Assembly: GCF_025398175.1 (NCBI RefSeq)
Contig: NZ_CP099735.1
Location: forward strand, 1,364,001-1,428,000
Direction: 5' to 3'
DNA: 64,000 nt
Origin: Photobacterium sp. TY1-4
GTDB lineage: Bacteria > Pseudomonadota > Gammaproteobacteria > Enterobacterales > Vibrionaceae
The translations under genes and the position numbers were made by a program. Shown here in pieces: positions 25,571 through 43,614 of this stretch. Every line of letters starts with the position of its first letter. Positions within the stretch are counted from its first letter, which is position 1. The notes beneath the pieces were generated by a model, which was given only the letters and a program-made list of their open reading frames with translations, did no database searches and was not told where the DNA came from.

Positions 25571-26569
25571 ATGTCTTGTTCTCGCCTTCACTTGCCCGTC
25601 TTCGGGCTGATTTTTTCGCTGCTTCTTGCGGGCTGCAATCGTGACAGCCCACCTGAAAAGGCGATGACCATTTCTGAGGGATGGCCGAAAGCCATCTCCA
25701 GTCGCTATGGCGACATCACGCTCAACGCGCCGCCGAAGCGCATTGTCTCCACCAGTGTCTCGATCACCGGCACCTTACTGGCCATCGATGCGCCGATCAT
25801 CGCTTCCGGCGGGACCGGCCCGAATACGGCCATCGCCGACGCCAACGGTTTTTTTAAGCAATGGAATCATGTGGCCTATGAGCGCGAGATTAAATCGCTT
25901 TATCAGGGGAAGGCGAATGCCGAAACCATTGCCAAGGAAAAGCCGGACTTGATCATCGTGTCTGCAACCGGCGGTGACTCTGAGGTGAAGTTATACGAGC
26001 AGTTTGCATCGATAGCCCCGACGGTCGTCATCAATTACGACGATAAAAGCTGGCAAGCGCTGGCCCGTCTGTTGGCAGCCATCACCGATCGGGAAAAACA
26101 GGCTGAAGCCGCGATACAGACCTTTGAGACCAAACTCGCTGAGCTGAAAACACGGATCCATCTTCCACCACAGCCGGTGAGCGCCATGGTGTATTACGGC
26201 GACGATCGGGGCGGAAACTTCTGGACCAACGATTCCGCGCAAGGGGGGATCCTCAATGCGCTGGGCTTTACCCTGAGCCCGCTGCCGGAAGCATTCAAAA
26301 ACAACCACCAAATGGGAGTCAGGAAAGATATTGTGCCGGTAAACGGAGAGAATTTCGCCGACGCAATCACCGGGCATTCGATCTTGCTGTTCTCCGCAGA
26401 CGATGCCATGGTCGAACAAATGAAGCGCAACAAGTTCATCGCCCACCTGCCCGCCATCCAGCAAGGTCTTGTGTTCCCGATGGGTAATGATTCTTTCCGG
26501 CTGGATTACTACAGCGCCATGAATTTACTCGCCACGTTAGACACAACGTTTCGTGAGCAGGTGTTGTGA
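25571..26569 (+). CDS. fepB: Periplasmic iron-catecholate-binding lipoprotein (FepB-like)
   Basis: A 332-residue substrate-binding protein. The signal peptide ends in a lipobox (LLAGC, Cys about residue 22), so it is probably membrane-anchored. It has the class III binding-protein core: PPKRIVSTSVSITGTLLAI, then EKPDLIIVSATGG and PTVVINYDD. It is the periplasmic carrier for the FepDGC importer encoded nearby; E. coli FepB has the same role for ferric enterobactin. It stands alone, in front of a hairpin and the converging exporter gene. Confidence 0.9.
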   Translation: MSCSRLHLPVFGLIFSLLLAGCNRDSPPEKAMTISEGWPKAISSRYGDITLNAPPKRIVSTSVSITGTLLAIDAPIIASGGTGPNTAIADANGFFKQWNHVAYEREIKSLYQGKANAETIAKEKPDLIIVSATGGDSEVKLYEQFASIAPTVVINYDDKSWQALARLLAAITDREKQAEAAIQTFETKLAELKTRIHLPPQPVSAMVYYGDDRGGNFWTNDSAQGGILNALGFTLSPLPEAFKNNHQMGVRKDIVPVNGENFADAITGHSILLFSADDAMVEQMKRNKFIAHLPAIQQGLVFPMGNDSFRLDYYSAMNLLATLDTTFREQVL

Positions 26570-26577
26570 TTAGAACC

Positions 26578-26605
26578 GGTGACCGCCTCCGCAGAGGCGG
26601 TCACC
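26578..26605. terminator. Perfect hairpin between converging fepB- and entS-like genes
   Basis: GGTGACCGCCTC and GAGGCGGTCACC make a perfect 12-bp stem with a 4-base loop, 8 bases after the fepB-like stop and 9 bases beyond the converging exporter stop. No long T-run, but the position supports a shared terminator. Confidence 0.75.
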
Positions 26606-26614
26606 GTGCGCTGG

Positions 26615-27934
26615 TTAGCTGGCCGCTGGTGCCGTCTGGTTGTTTTGTTGCGAGGCGTCTTGCGGAGCAGATGCTGAGTGCGCAGATCCCTGAGGTGCCA
26701 GTGCCGGGTCAAACAGCGTTGCACGGCGAAGCGGACGAAACGCGAGGACCATCAGCATCCCGATACCAGTCGCCCCGAGCCCGAAGCTCAAGACGGACAT
26801 AGCCGGAGCCATGATTTTACCCAAAGCCCCCAGCCCTAAAGCGCCGACGGAATCTCCCGTCACATCCTGCGCCGTCCACAAGCTGCTGACACGGCCGAGT
26901 AAATGGTCCGGCGTATGACCCTGGACGATAGAGTACTGGATCAGCGAGGCGACAGAGCCTAAATAGCCATACACCACCAGCACGGCTAAAAACAGCCAGA
27001 AGTTCGCCGTCAGGCCCATCATCACAATGGTAAAGAAGGTGCCCATGGTTGAGTAAATCATCACCATGCCCGGCTTTTTCGCCTGCTTCACCCAGCCGGA
27101 AGTCAGCGCGCCGACCATCGCCCCTAAAGGAATGGCCGAATACATCAGACCGGCGTTGGTGGCATCGCCCGTAAAGGTCTCTAACGCCAGCGCCGGGAAC
27201 ATCACCCTGACAGCTGTTGCCAGCGTCTCAAGGGTACCAAACACCACCACACAGCCGACAACTTTATTGGATGTCAGAAACTTCACCCCTTCATAGAGCG
27301 ACAGGAACGGGTTTTCCGGCGTTTGGTGCGTCGGCTTCATCGATGGCAGCCTGAATAGCGGGATCAGCGTACAGAGCGTGCCGACGGACGCTGCCACATA
27401 GTTCCAGCTGACATCGCCAAATGAAATAAGCAGCCCGCCAATGGCCGGGGACAGCACCATGCCGAGGCGCACGGTCAGCATGCTCAGCGCCGCCGCTGCC
27501 GGCAGGTTTTCCCGACCGACGATCACCGGCAGTGAGGCCATCAGTGCCGTCATGCCCATGGCACCGAAGAAACCATCCCACACCGACAAAATATACAGCG
27601 CCGCCAGCGATGATTCCGCCAGCAAGCTGTTCAGGGCCAAGGCACCGAAGCCAATGCCACAAGTGCCCCTGGCGATGAGGATCAGTTTGCGTCTGTCATA
27701 TTTGTCTGCCAGGACCCCGCCGAGCAGGAGCCCGACAAACATCCCGATCCCGTCCAGGGCCATGATCATGCCCACTTGTAATGTCGACCCTGTCATCTCA
27801 TGGATTTGGATCGGGACCGCCACGGTCATCATGCCGAGCGCAAGCACGGACATCATTCGGGCGATAAATACCATTCGGAAGTTCGGATTTTCTTTCAGTA
27901 AGCTGAAATCCAGCAGAAGTTTGGGCATTGTCAT
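26615..27934 (-). CDS. entS: Catechol siderophore exporter of the major facilitator family (EntS-like)
   Basis: A 439-residue protein with about twelve membrane spans. Long stretches match the E. coli EntS pattern: SLLKENPNFRMVFIAR, GVLADKYDRRKLILIARG, TCGIGFGALALNSLL, WDGFFGAMGMTAL, and LLGRVSSLWTAQDVTGDSVGA. It should export the newly made siderophore across the inner membrane. It is divergent from the fepD-like operon, sharing a Fur-box-like region. A Pro/Ala/Gln-rich tail of about 25 residues extends beyond the last span. Confidence 0.93.
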   Translation of the reverse strand: MTMPKLLLDFSLLKENPNFRMVFIARMMSVLALGMMTVAVPIQIHEMTGSTLQVGMIMALDGIGMFVGLLLGGVLADKYDRRKLILIARGTCGIGFGALALNSLLAESSLAALYILSVWDGFFGAMGMTALMASLPVIVGRENLPAAAALSMLTVRLGMVLSPAIGGLLISFGDVSWNYVAASVGTLCTLIPLFRLPSMKPTHQTPENPFLSLYEGVKFLTSNKVVGCVVVFGTLETLATAVRVMFPALALETFTGDATNAGLMYSAIPLGAMVGALTSGWVKQAKKPGMVMIYSTMGTFFTIVMMGLTANFWLFLAVLVVYGYLGSVASLIQYSIVQGHTPDHLLGRVSSLWTAQDVTGDSVGALGLGALGKIMAPAMSVLSFGLGATGIGMLMVLAFRPLRRATLFDPALAPQGSAHSASAPQDASQQNNQTAPAAS

Positions 27935-28029
27935 GATCTTAATACGTTAAAAATTGAGGATAAATTTGAGTCACTTTCAGAGTTAATGCTTAAAGCTTGA
28001 ACATTCTTAACACCAACCTATAATAACCG

Positions 28030-28049
28030 CAATGATAACCATTTACATT
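28030..28049. promoter_or_regulatory. Fur-box-like site between entS- and fepD-like genes
   Basis: CAATGATAACCATTTACATT resembles the Fur consensus (AATGATAAxCATTxxCATT). It is placed between the two divergent genes, 8 bases before the fepD-like ATG, and can control both. Confidence 0.65.
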
Positions 28050-28056
28050 AACAACA

Positions 28057-29130
28057 ATGACTGAATTGAAAACATCTGCGGTTTCCCCTCTCCTGAATCC
28101 CCGAATACCAGCACAAGTTTCATTTCTGTCTGATGTTTTCACCGGCAGGGTCGTCAGGCTGATCAGCCTGGGAGTTGCCGTGCTGGTTGCCTGCGCGCTG
28201 AGCCTGTTTCTGGGGTCCAAAAATATATCGCCGGGCACGGTGGCCGATATTCTCGCCGGTCAGGTCAACACCACAGAAAGCCTCATCGTGCTGGAAAGCC
28301 GCCTGCCGAGAACCGTAGCGGGATTGCTCGTGGGGGCTGCGCTGGCTGTTTCGGGCTGCCTGATCCAGTCCATCACCCGCAACCCGCTCGCTGATCCGGG
28401 CATTCTCGGGGTGAACGCCGGGGCAAGCTTTTTTGTGTTGGCGGGCGTCCTTTTCCTGGGCAACCAGGGGATCTCGGAACACTTGTGGTTCGCCTTTGTC
28501 GGCGCCATGGCGACCAGTGTGTTTGTCTACTTTATCGGCACGTATAAAGAGGCCAAGGTCAATCCGCTGAAAATCACCCTCGCGGGGGTGGCGATCGGGG
28601 CATTGCTTGCCGGGATCTCATCTTCCATCACACTGATGAGCCCCGAAGCTTTCGATCAGATGCGCTTTTGGGATGCCGGCTCACTCGATATCCGGGATCT
28701 GTCGCTCGCCACCATCGCGTTGCCACCGATTCTGCTCGGGCTGATCGCAGCTCTCGCGATTTCACCCGCCCTGGATAATCTCGCGCTTGGGGAAGATGTT
28801 GCGCAAGGCTTGGGGACCAATGTCCGACTGGTGCAACTGACCGCCTTGTGCGCGATCGCCTTGCTGTGCGGGAGTTCAACGGCCATCGCGGGGCCGATTG
28901 GCTTCGTTGGCTTAATGATCCCGCATATTGCCCGGAGACTGGCCGGCCCCAACCAGCTCTGGATCACGCTGTATTCCATCGGCCTGGGGCCGCTGCTGAT
29001 CTTAAGTGCCGATATTCTCGGCCGAATCATCGCGACCAATGAAATTCGCGTCTCCATCGTCACGGCTTTCGTCGGCGCACCTGTGCTGATTTACCTGGCG
29101 CGTAAAGTCACCTCTTTCGGCAAACTCTAA
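28057..29130 (+). CDS. fepD: Ferric catecholate ABC permease (FepD-like)
   Basis: A 357-residue FecCD-family permease with about ten membrane spans. Typical segments: ESRLPRTVAGLLVGAALAVSG, ITRNPLADPGILGVNAGAS, and GPIGFVGLMIPHIARRLAGP, the motif that contacts the ATPase. It forms the channel with the next gene product. The stop and the next ATG share one base (TAATG), so the two permeases are coupled. Confidence 0.94.
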   Translation: MTELKTSAVSPLLNPRIPAQVSFLSDVFTGRVVRLISLGVAVLVACALSLFLGSKNISPGTVADILAGQVNTTESLIVLESRLPRTVAGLLVGAALAVSGCLIQSITRNPLADPGILGVNAGASFFVLAGVLFLGNQGISEHLWFAFVGAMATSVFVYFIGTYKEAKVNPLKITLAGVAIGALLAGISSSITLMSPEAFDQMRFWDAGSLDIRDLSLATIALPPILLGLIAALAISPALDNLALGEDVAQGLGTNVRLVQLTALCAIALLCGSSTAIAGPIGFVGLMIPHIARRLAGPNQLWITLYSIGLGPLLILSADILGRIIATNEIRVSIVTAFVGAPVLIYLARKVTSFGKL

Positions 29131-30167
29131 TGCACCCATCCAAATCCATCTTAATCGGCAGCCAGACCGGCTGTTACAATCTTCTGATCTCACGGCGCAC
29201 CCTGATGTGGTGTTTGGCGCTGGTGTTGGCAACCCTGATGGTCGCCATGATCACGCTGTCAACCGGACAGCTCAAAACCACATGGACCGAGCTGTCCCAG
29301 GTTATCTGGGGCGAAGGGGATCCGTTTCTGTCCACGGTGATTCTGGAGTGGCGCTTACCCCGACTGACATCAAGCCTGCTCTTTGGCGCGGCACTGGGAG
29401 TCAGCGGCGCGCTGTTTCAGTCCCTGATCCGCAACCCGTTGGGCAGCCCTGATGTGATCGGGTTTAATACCGGTGCTTATACGGGCGCTTTAGTCGTCAT
29501 CATCGAGTTTGGCGGCAACTACTTCCAAATTGCATTCGGCGCGATTGCCGGCGGCATCATGTGCGCAGGTCTGGTTTATGTGCTGGCCTTTAAACAGGGC
29601 GTGCAAGGCTTTAGGCTCATCATTATCGGCATTGGTGTCAGCGCCATGCTGGGCGCATTCAATAGCTGGCTGATGGTGTCGAGCAGCCTGGAAACCGCGA
29701 TGACAGCAGCGCTTTGGGGGGCGGGGTCGCTCAATGGCCTCAGTTGGGGCAAAGTGATGCCCGCTTTCCTGTTTATTGCATTGGCCCTGATGGCTGCGGC
29801 CATGCTTGCCCGGCAGATGAACATCCTCGAAATGGGCGACGACAGCGCCAATATGCTCGGGGTCGACAGTGAAAAGATCCGGCGGCTGGCGATGTTGTTT
29901 GGCGTCATTTTAACCGCGGCCGTCACTGCTGCGGCCGGTCCGATTTCGTTCATCGCCCTGGTGGCGCCGCAACTGGCGAAAAAGCTCACCCGGGAAGGCG
30001 GCGTCGCCATCATCCCTTCCGCTTTCATGGGTGCCATGCTGCTGACCCTGTCCGACTTTGCCGCTTCAAACCTGATCGCGCCCAACCAGTTACCCGTTGG
30101 GATGGTCACCATCAGCATTGGCGGCTTCTATCTGATCTATCTTTTGATTCAACAATCAGGAAATTAA
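29130..30167 (+). CDS. fepG: Ferric catecholate ABC permease (FepG-like)
   Basis: A 345-residue FecCD-family permease, partner of the FepD-like protein. Seen: EWRLPRLTSSLLFGAALGVSG, LIRNPLGSPDVIGFNTGA and AGPISFIALVAPQLAKKLTR. About ten spans. Starts one base into the previous stop codon and ends 4 bases before the ATPase gene. Confidence 0.94.
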   Translation: MHPSKSILIGSQTGCYNLLISRRTLMWCLALVLATLMVAMITLSTGQLKTTWTELSQVIWGEGDPFLSTVILEWRLPRLTSSLLFGAALGVSGALFQSLIRNPLGSPDVIGFNTGAYTGALVVIIEFGGNYFQIAFGAIAGGIMCAGLVYVLAFKQGVQGFRLIIIGIGVSAMLGAFNSWLMVSSSLETAMTAALWGAGSLNGLSWGKVMPAFLFIALALMAAAMLARQMNILEMGDDSANMLGVDSEKIRRLAMLFGVILTAAVTAAAGPISFIALVAPQLAKKLTREGGVAIIPSAFMGAMLLTLSDFAASNLIAPNQLPVGMVTISIGGFYLIYLLIQQSGN

Positions 30168-30171
30168 TGTT

Positions 30172-30984
30172 TTGACGGATGTACCACACGCGCCGCCCCC
30201 AAGCCAACACCGCCTGAGAGCCGAAAACATTACCCTCGGCTATCAAGAAACGCTGATCGCCCAGGCTTTATCCCTCGATATCCCGGATCAGCAGTTTACG
30301 GTGATTTTAGGACCGAACGGATGCGGCAAGTCGACATTGCTTCGCGGGCTCAGCAGGCTGTTAACGCCGCGGGAAGGAAGCATCACCTTTGACGGCAAAC
30401 AGCTGGACCATTATCCGCGCCACGAACTGGCAAAGCTGCTGGGGTTGCTGCCTCAGTCGGCCATTGCACCCGGCGGCGTCACGGTCCATGATCTGGTTGC
30501 CAGAGGGCGCTTCCCGCATCAGTCATTCCTGCGCCGCTGGACGGCGGCAGATGAGCAGGCCGTGCGCGCCGCCATTGCCGCGACACAAATTGAGCCGCTG
30601 CTGGAACAGAGCGTGGAGTCCTTATCCGGCGGGCAACGCCAGCGGGTCTGGGTGGCGATGGTGCTGGCCCAGGACACGCCCTATCTATTGCTGGACGAGC
30701 CCACCACATACTTAGATATCGCCCACCAAATTGAGCTGCTTGAACTGTTCAAAACCCTGAATCAGCAACAAGGCCGGACCATTGTCGCCGTCCTGCACGA
30801 CCTGAATCACGCGTGCCGGTATGCCGATCACCTGGTGGTGATGAAATCGGGTGAGATCATCGCCCAGGGCGCCCCAAAGCAGATCATTACCGAAACCCTC
30901 ATCAAGGAGGTGTATGGCCTGAACAGTGTCATTCTGGATGATCCCCTGACGCATACCCCGCTGGTGTTACCGAACACGCTTTAG
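30172..30984 (+). CDS. fepC: Ferric catecholate ABC ATPase (FepC-like)
   Basis: A 270-residue ATPase: Walker A GPNGCGKST (about residue 48), Q-loop LLPQS, signature LSGGQRQRVWVAM, Walker B YLLLDEPTTYLD and the switch histidine in AVLHDLNHACRYAD. It powers the FepD/FepG importer. The reading frame begins at a TTG (30172) with AGGAAA upstream; no better start exists nearby. It is the last gene of the operon, followed by degenerate repeats and a terminator. Confidence 0.94.
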   Translation: MTDVPHAPPPSQHRLRAENITLGYQETLIAQALSLDIPDQQFTVILGPNGCGKSTLLRGLSRLLTPREGSITFDGKQLDHYPRHELAKLLGLLPQSAIAPGGVTVHDLVARGRFPHQSFLRRWTAADEQAVRAAIAATQIEPLLEQSVESLSGGQRQRVWVAMVLAQDTPYLLLDEPTTYLDIAHQIELLELFKTLNQQQGRTIVAVLHDLNHACRYADHLVVMKSGEIIAQGAPKQIITETLIKEVYGLNSVILDDPLTHTPLVLPNTL

Positions 30985-31015
30985 GGTTCACCGGCTCAAA
31001 CCCAAAAGACGTCTT

Positions 31016-31094
31016 CCTGAAAGACCAGCACCAGAGAGACCAAGTGCCTGAGAGGCAAAACCCCGGAAAGACGAAGCCCCTGAAAGGCGATGCT
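31016..31094. repeat. Degenerate 16-base tandem repeats after fepC-like gene
   Basis: Five consecutive units begin CCtGAaAGrC: 31016-31030 (15 bases), 31031-31046, 31047-31062, 31063-31078 and 31079-31094, with consensus about CCTGAAAGACCAAGCC. The period is not a multiple of three and no gene covers it. It lies between the fepC stop and the shared terminator. Confidence 0.75.
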
Positions 31095-31120
31095 TCTGAC
31101 TGAAGCCGGCAGCAATACAA

Positions 31121-31152
31121 AAAAACCAGCACGAACGCTGGTTTTTGTTTTT
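31121..31152. terminator. Bidirectional terminator between fepC-like and NRPS genes
   Basis: AAAAACCAGC and GCTGGTTTTT form a 10-bp stem with a 6-base loop, followed by GTTTTTG on the plus strand and a run of A (T on the minus strand) on the other side. It ends both converging operons. Confidence 0.9.
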
Positions 31153-31153
31153 G

Positions 31154-39688
<8,535 letters not shown>

Positions 39689-39752
39689 TCATTCATTCCT
39701 TAAAGTCAAAATCACGGATGGTCGTGATCGTGATGTTCTACCCTGGTTGGAT

Positions 39753-39947
39753 TCAGACCCGGATGTCCTGCCAATGCGCTTCGATATATTCAAGGCAGTC
39801 TTGTTTTGAAGACGGGCCAAAAGTACGCTCCCAGCCTGATGGGGTTTGCTTAAACTCCGGCCACAAGCTGTACTGACCGCGATGATTCATCAGCACAAGG
39901 AACTGATGTTTCAGCTCATCAAAAGGGTTCACGTATTGTTCCGACAT
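39753..39947 (-). CDS. MbtH-like NRPS accessory protein
   Basis: A 64-residue MbtH-family protein: NPFDELKHQFLVLMNHRGQYSLWP and GWERTFGPSSKQDCLEYIEAHW contain the conserved Trp and Pro positions and SLWP. Such proteins bind adenylation domains and are often needed for their activity. It lies between the esterase and the NRPS gene, 64 bases before the NRPS start, in the same operon. Confidence 0.95.
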   Translation of the reverse strand: MSEQYVNPFDELKHQFLVLMNHRGQYSLWPEFKQTPSGWERTFGPSSKQDCLEYIEAHWQDIRV

Positions 39948-39970
39948 ACCTAACTCCGTTCGGATGTTGA

Positions 39971-41302
39971 TTAAGATTCACAAGAAAAAACGTAAGACAG
40001 TCCATCGATGATGCCCCCCCGCCAGCATAAGCGTTCATGGCCGCCATCAAAGACTCTGAATTGAATTCGGTGTTGCTGTGAGGCCAGCTGGTTGGACATA
40101 TCCCGACTCAGGTCGATCATGATGTCTTCACCACTCCCCACTTCTAAAAAGAGGTTTAAGCGCGCGTTCGCGCCCAGCCCGCCATGTACCTGACGGCTCA
40201 TCTCGCTGAGTAAATCGGAAGTATGAGGCGGGGAATACTCGCTCGGCGGTTTCACCAGAGAAAAGTCGGGCCACCAGAATGAACCGGACTGGCACACCAC
40301 GGCGCCAAAGCGCTCCGGCCAATGAAGCGCGGCATACATCGCTGCCAGCCCGCCCAGGCTTTGGCCGACAATCGCGGTTTGCTTGGGATCTTGAGTCACC
40401 GGAAAATAGTCAGAAACCAGCGGCAGCAGTTCCGTCATCACTGCTTGCCAAAAAGTGGGATTGCAACTCAGCTCTTCACTGCGTTGATGGCCATTGACCT
40501 CATCAATCAACACGTAGATTGCTTCGGGTAATGTGCCGTTTTGCGTGGCCTGTGACAGCGCATCATAAATCGGCAGAGATTGAGACCAAAAACGGCCATC
40601 AAGAATCAGTACCAAAGGCAAATCATGACGCGTTGTTGATAAACTCGTAGAATAAAGCCATAGCTTTCGCGTACCGTTTAATAATTTGCTGTGCCAGCGC
40701 AAAATAAGATCGGCATGAGTTCGGCTTTGCCCGGATAATTCATCAAAGTTTCGCCATTCGGATTGCGACTGTGCATTTGGCATGTGCAAAGGGGTCTTAT
40801 TTTTTCCCCACTCGCAGTGGCTCAAGTGTTGCCGACTGAATTCATCGCCACAACTCAGAGGAAAAATAGTCCGCAACCATTGCCGGTGCTGGGTTCTCTG
40901 CGTTTCAGCACTCCCGGTGTATTTCGGCTGCACCTGCTGAAAAGTGACCGGAATAAATGAATATCCACCACGCCAGGTATTTTTCAGTTTATCGACATAA
41001 AACCAGACGTCCGTTCCTTCTAAACGGGTCAACTTAGCCATATCGAAACTGTGATGATCCGTCACCCCATTAATGTCGATATAAACTTCTTTGATAGAAT
41101 TCTCAATATAAGTTCGGGGTTCCCGCCAAAGAAAAATAACCTCTGTGTATTCTGCTTCGACGGCAATCATTAAAGGTGTGCCTTCTGAATGGATCTCTTC
41201 CCACCATTGCTCATCACCAACACAACAGTTTTTTCTAAAAAGCGATTTAAAAATGCTTGAAAGGAATTGTTTTCCTTGCGTTTGGCTATTTTCAACAAAC
41301 AT
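39971..41302 (-). CDS. fes: Ferric siderophore esterase (Fes-like)
   Basis: A 443-residue esterase with the N-terminal Fes domain and a C-terminal alpha/beta hydrolase. The nucleophile elbow GQSLGGLAA (Ser about residue 327) and GGHERLCWRGG near the C-terminus with the catalytic His are seen. It should cut the ester links of an imported oligoester siderophore in the cytosol to release iron; its presence supports a serine-lactone or linear-ester product of the NRPS. First gene of the operon, divergent from the receptor gene across a Fur-box-like region. Confidence 0.92.
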   Translation of the reverse strand: MFVENSQTQGKQFLSSIFKSLFRKNCCVGDEQWWEEIHSEGTPLMIAVEAEYTEVIFLWREPRTYIENSIKEVYIDINGVTDHHSFDMAKLTRLEGTDVWFYVDKLKNTWRGGYSFIPVTFQQVQPKYTGSAETQRTQHRQWLRTIFPLSCGDEFSRQHLSHCEWGKNKTPLHMPNAQSQSEWRNFDELSGQSRTHADLILRWHSKLLNGTRKLWLYSTSLSTTRHDLPLVLILDGRFWSQSLPIYDALSQATQNGTLPEAIYVLIDEVNGHQRSEELSCNPTFWQAVMTELLPLVSDYFPVTQDPKQTAIVGQSLGGLAAMYAALHWPERFGAVVCQSGSFWWPDFSLVKPPSEYSPPHTSDLLSEMSRQVHGGLGANARLNLFLEVGSGEDIMIDLSRDMSNQLASQQHRIQFRVFDGGHERLCWRGGIIDGLSYVFSCES

Positions 41303-41346
41303 GACGATTCCGACTCTTCGACCACGAGCCTATTCACAAAAATGGA

Positions 41347-41408
41347 GATTAATTATCATAAATTTACCAGAGGCAATATTGCAAATAAAAACAATTATCA
41401 TTAGTATT
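41347..41408. promoter_or_regulatory. Fur-box-like sites between fes and receptor genes
   Basis: AACAATTATCATTAGTATT (41390-41408) fits the Fur consensus on either strand (AATACTAATGATAATTGTT in reverse). GATTAATTATCATAAATT (41347-41364) is a weaker second copy. They can control both divergent units. Confidence 0.65.
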
Positions 41409-41491
41409 GCCAACCGAGTTAACTTTTACATAATTGTTGCGGCAACTTCAAATGTTTTTCTTCATTTTGTAATTTAAGGATTTATTAGGTC

Positions 41492-43558
41492 ATGAAGCCC
41501 ATGGAATTAAGCAGCGGTATTTCAATCAGTCATGCCAACAAGACCAAACTTGCCACGCTCATCAGCATTATTTGTCTCGGTACCAGCATTTCTGCCTCGG
41601 CCAATGAGCAAGACAATAATAAGAACATGGAAACGATTGTTGTGACCGGTGAAAGGCTGGGTGGTACGCTCGCAGAAAATACCAGCTCGGTGACTGTATT
41701 CACTGAAGAAGCGGATAACGGTGAAGACCAAACCTACTACGACTTGCTCGATCGCGTGCCGAACGTGCTCAATGCCCCTTCAGGGATCCCACATATTCGG
41801 GGTGTTGACGGACGTGGCCCGGGTGAAGGGTTCCTGACCTTTATGACCGGCGCAACACCGCGCGTCAACACAACAGTGGATGGTGTGGCCGAATCCTGGA
41901 CCGGTGAGGCCTTCGGTAAGGCCGGACTGTGGGATACCGAGCAAGTCGAAGTTTATAAAGGCCCTCAGTCAACCAACCAAGGTCGGAACAGTATTAGTGG
42001 TGCCGTGGTCATCAAGACCAAAGATCCAACGTTCTACACCGAAAGTAAAGTTCGCGCCGGCTATGAAAATGAAGATGGGAAATACCATCTGGCAGGCGTA
42101 GTCTCAGCACCAATTGTCGATGAGAAGCTTGCTTTCCGTCTGGCAGCCGAAGGGACCAAAGGCAATACCCCGATTAATTACTCGTTGCCGAATAACGACC
42201 AGTACCCTTGGGATCCGTCTGACATTGAATCTCACAATTTTCGGGGTAAGCTGTTATTGAGACCTTGGGGGAGTGACAAGCTCACCGCAAAACTGACATT
42301 CGGCAGCCGGAATGAAGAAGGTCAATATACCAGCCTAGTTACCGAGGAAGGTACATTTAACTATACCGATAAAAATGGTACACGTCGTCAGGAAACCAAA
42401 AGCTGGAACGTCAATTTCGATGTCGCTTACCTGATTAACGACGAGCTGGCCTTAGATGTCCTGCTGGCGAAACGCGATTACTCGACTGACTTTGAAGCCT
42501 ATCCACTTGTGGACTGGTGGGGTGACGTCGACGAAGAAAATTACACCGCCGAAGCCAAGCTTTCGTATGACTCACTTGATGATAAATACAAAGTCACTGT
42601 CGGTATCAGTAGTTTCTTCAAAGATCAGGACACCCAAACAGACTCATTAAAGCGTGATGACGAAGTCCAAACCCACGCAATCTACTTTGATTCTAAAGTC
42701 AAACTCACCGACCGCTGGGGACTCTTGCTTGGCGCGCGTTATGAGCATGATGAACTCAAACGTGATTTCGACCATGCTAAACTCCCAATCGATTTTAAGG
42801 CAGATGAAGACAATGATATCCTCTTGCCGAAAATCGGGGTGACGTACGATGTCTCTGACAAGTCAATCCTTGGTTTAACGGCACGTAAAGGGTACAACGC
42901 CGGCGGCCTGGGCTATAACGAATTCAGGGAAGAGGTGTTTACCTTTGATCAAGAAGAAGTATGGACCTATGAGCTGAGCTCCCGTTCAACCTTTATGGAC
43001 AATAAGCTGGGGCTCACCGCCAACATCTTCTACAACGATTACGAAAACTACCAAACCTCTGTTCAAGGTGACAGTGGTGACCGTTACGATAGCTTCATTG
43101 CCAACATTCCGGAAGGCCAGACATACGGTACAGAAGTCGAAACGACGTACTGGTTTGATTCCGGTCTGGATATTTTCGCATTTGTTGGTCTGTTAAAAAC
43201 CGAGATCAAGCAAAGCCCAACCGGGATCTCCGGTGACTTCAAAGGGAATGAGTTCAGTTATGCACCGGAAGTTTCGGCCGGACTTGGCTTCACTCAAAAC
43301 TTCGATTCCGGCGCATTCTTCGGCGCGCGTGTTAATCATGTTGCTGATTACTACACTGATTTAAAAAATGATGAAAACAAAACCGCGGGTGATTATACGG
43401 TGCTGAACCTTAATGCGGGTTATGCTGGTGATAACCTGACCGTTCGTGCATACGTGAAAAACGCTGCGGATACCGATTACGTCATTCGCCAGAAGGGCAG
43501 GATGTTTGAAGTTGGCGGACCACGTACTATTGGTCTCGTGGCTGATTATCAATTCTAA
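41492..43558 (+). CDS. TonB-dependent outer-membrane siderophore receptor
   Basis: A 688-residue receptor. The signal peptide ends near SASA (about residue 36), the TonB box region reads METIVVTGERL, the plug includes IPHIRGVDGRGPGEGF and VEVYKGPQSTNQGRNSISGAVVI, and the C-terminus ends in Phe (GLVADYQF) as for outer-membrane barrels. Divergent from fes and flanked by Fur-like sites, it is the expected uptake receptor for the ferric siderophore made here. AAGGA precedes the ATG at some distance; an in-frame ATG four codons on is an alternative start. Confidence 0.93.
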   Translation: MKPMELSSGISISHANKTKLATLISIICLGTSISASANEQDNNKNMETIVVTGERLGGTLAENTSSVTVFTEEADNGEDQTYYDLLDRVPNVLNAPSGIPHIRGVDGRGPGEGFLTFMTGATPRVNTTVDGVAESWTGEAFGKAGLWDTEQVEVYKGPQSTNQGRNSISGAVVIKTKDPTFYTESKVRAGYENEDGKYHLAGVVSAPIVDEKLAFRLAAEGTKGNTPINYSLPNNDQYPWDPSDIESHNFRGKLLLRPWGSDKLTAKLTFGSRNEEGQYTSLVTEEGTFNYTDKNGTRRQETKSWNVNFDVAYLINDELALDVLLAKRDYSTDFEAYPLVDWWGDVDEENYTAEAKLSYDSLDDKYKVTVGISSFFKDQDTQTDSLKRDDEVQTHAIYFDSKVKLTDRWGLLLGARYEHDELKRDFDHAKLPIDFKADEDNDILLPKIGVTYDVSDKSILGLTARKGYNAGGLGYNEFREEVFTFDQEEVWTYELSSRSTFMDNKLGLTANIFYNDYENYQTSVQGDSGDRYDSFIANIPEGQTYGTEVETTYWFDSGLDIFAFVGLLKTEIKQSPTGISGDFKGNEFSYAPEVSAGLGFTQNFDSGAFFGARVNHVADYYTDLKNDENKTAGDYTVLNLNAGYAGDNLTVRAYVKNAADTDYVIRQKGRMFEVGGPRTIGLVADYQF

Positions 43559-43564
43559 TCCTCT

Positions 43565-43595
43565 ATCGCTTGGTGCCGCTTGATTACCAAGCGAT
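43565..43595 (+). terminator. Hairpin after the receptor gene
   Basis: ATCGCTTGGT (43565-43574) and ACCAAGCGAT (43586-43595) form a 10-bp stem followed by GATTTTAG. It lies 7 bases after the receptor stop. Confidence 0.75.
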
Positions 43596-43614
43596 GATTT
43601 TAGTTAAAATCAAT

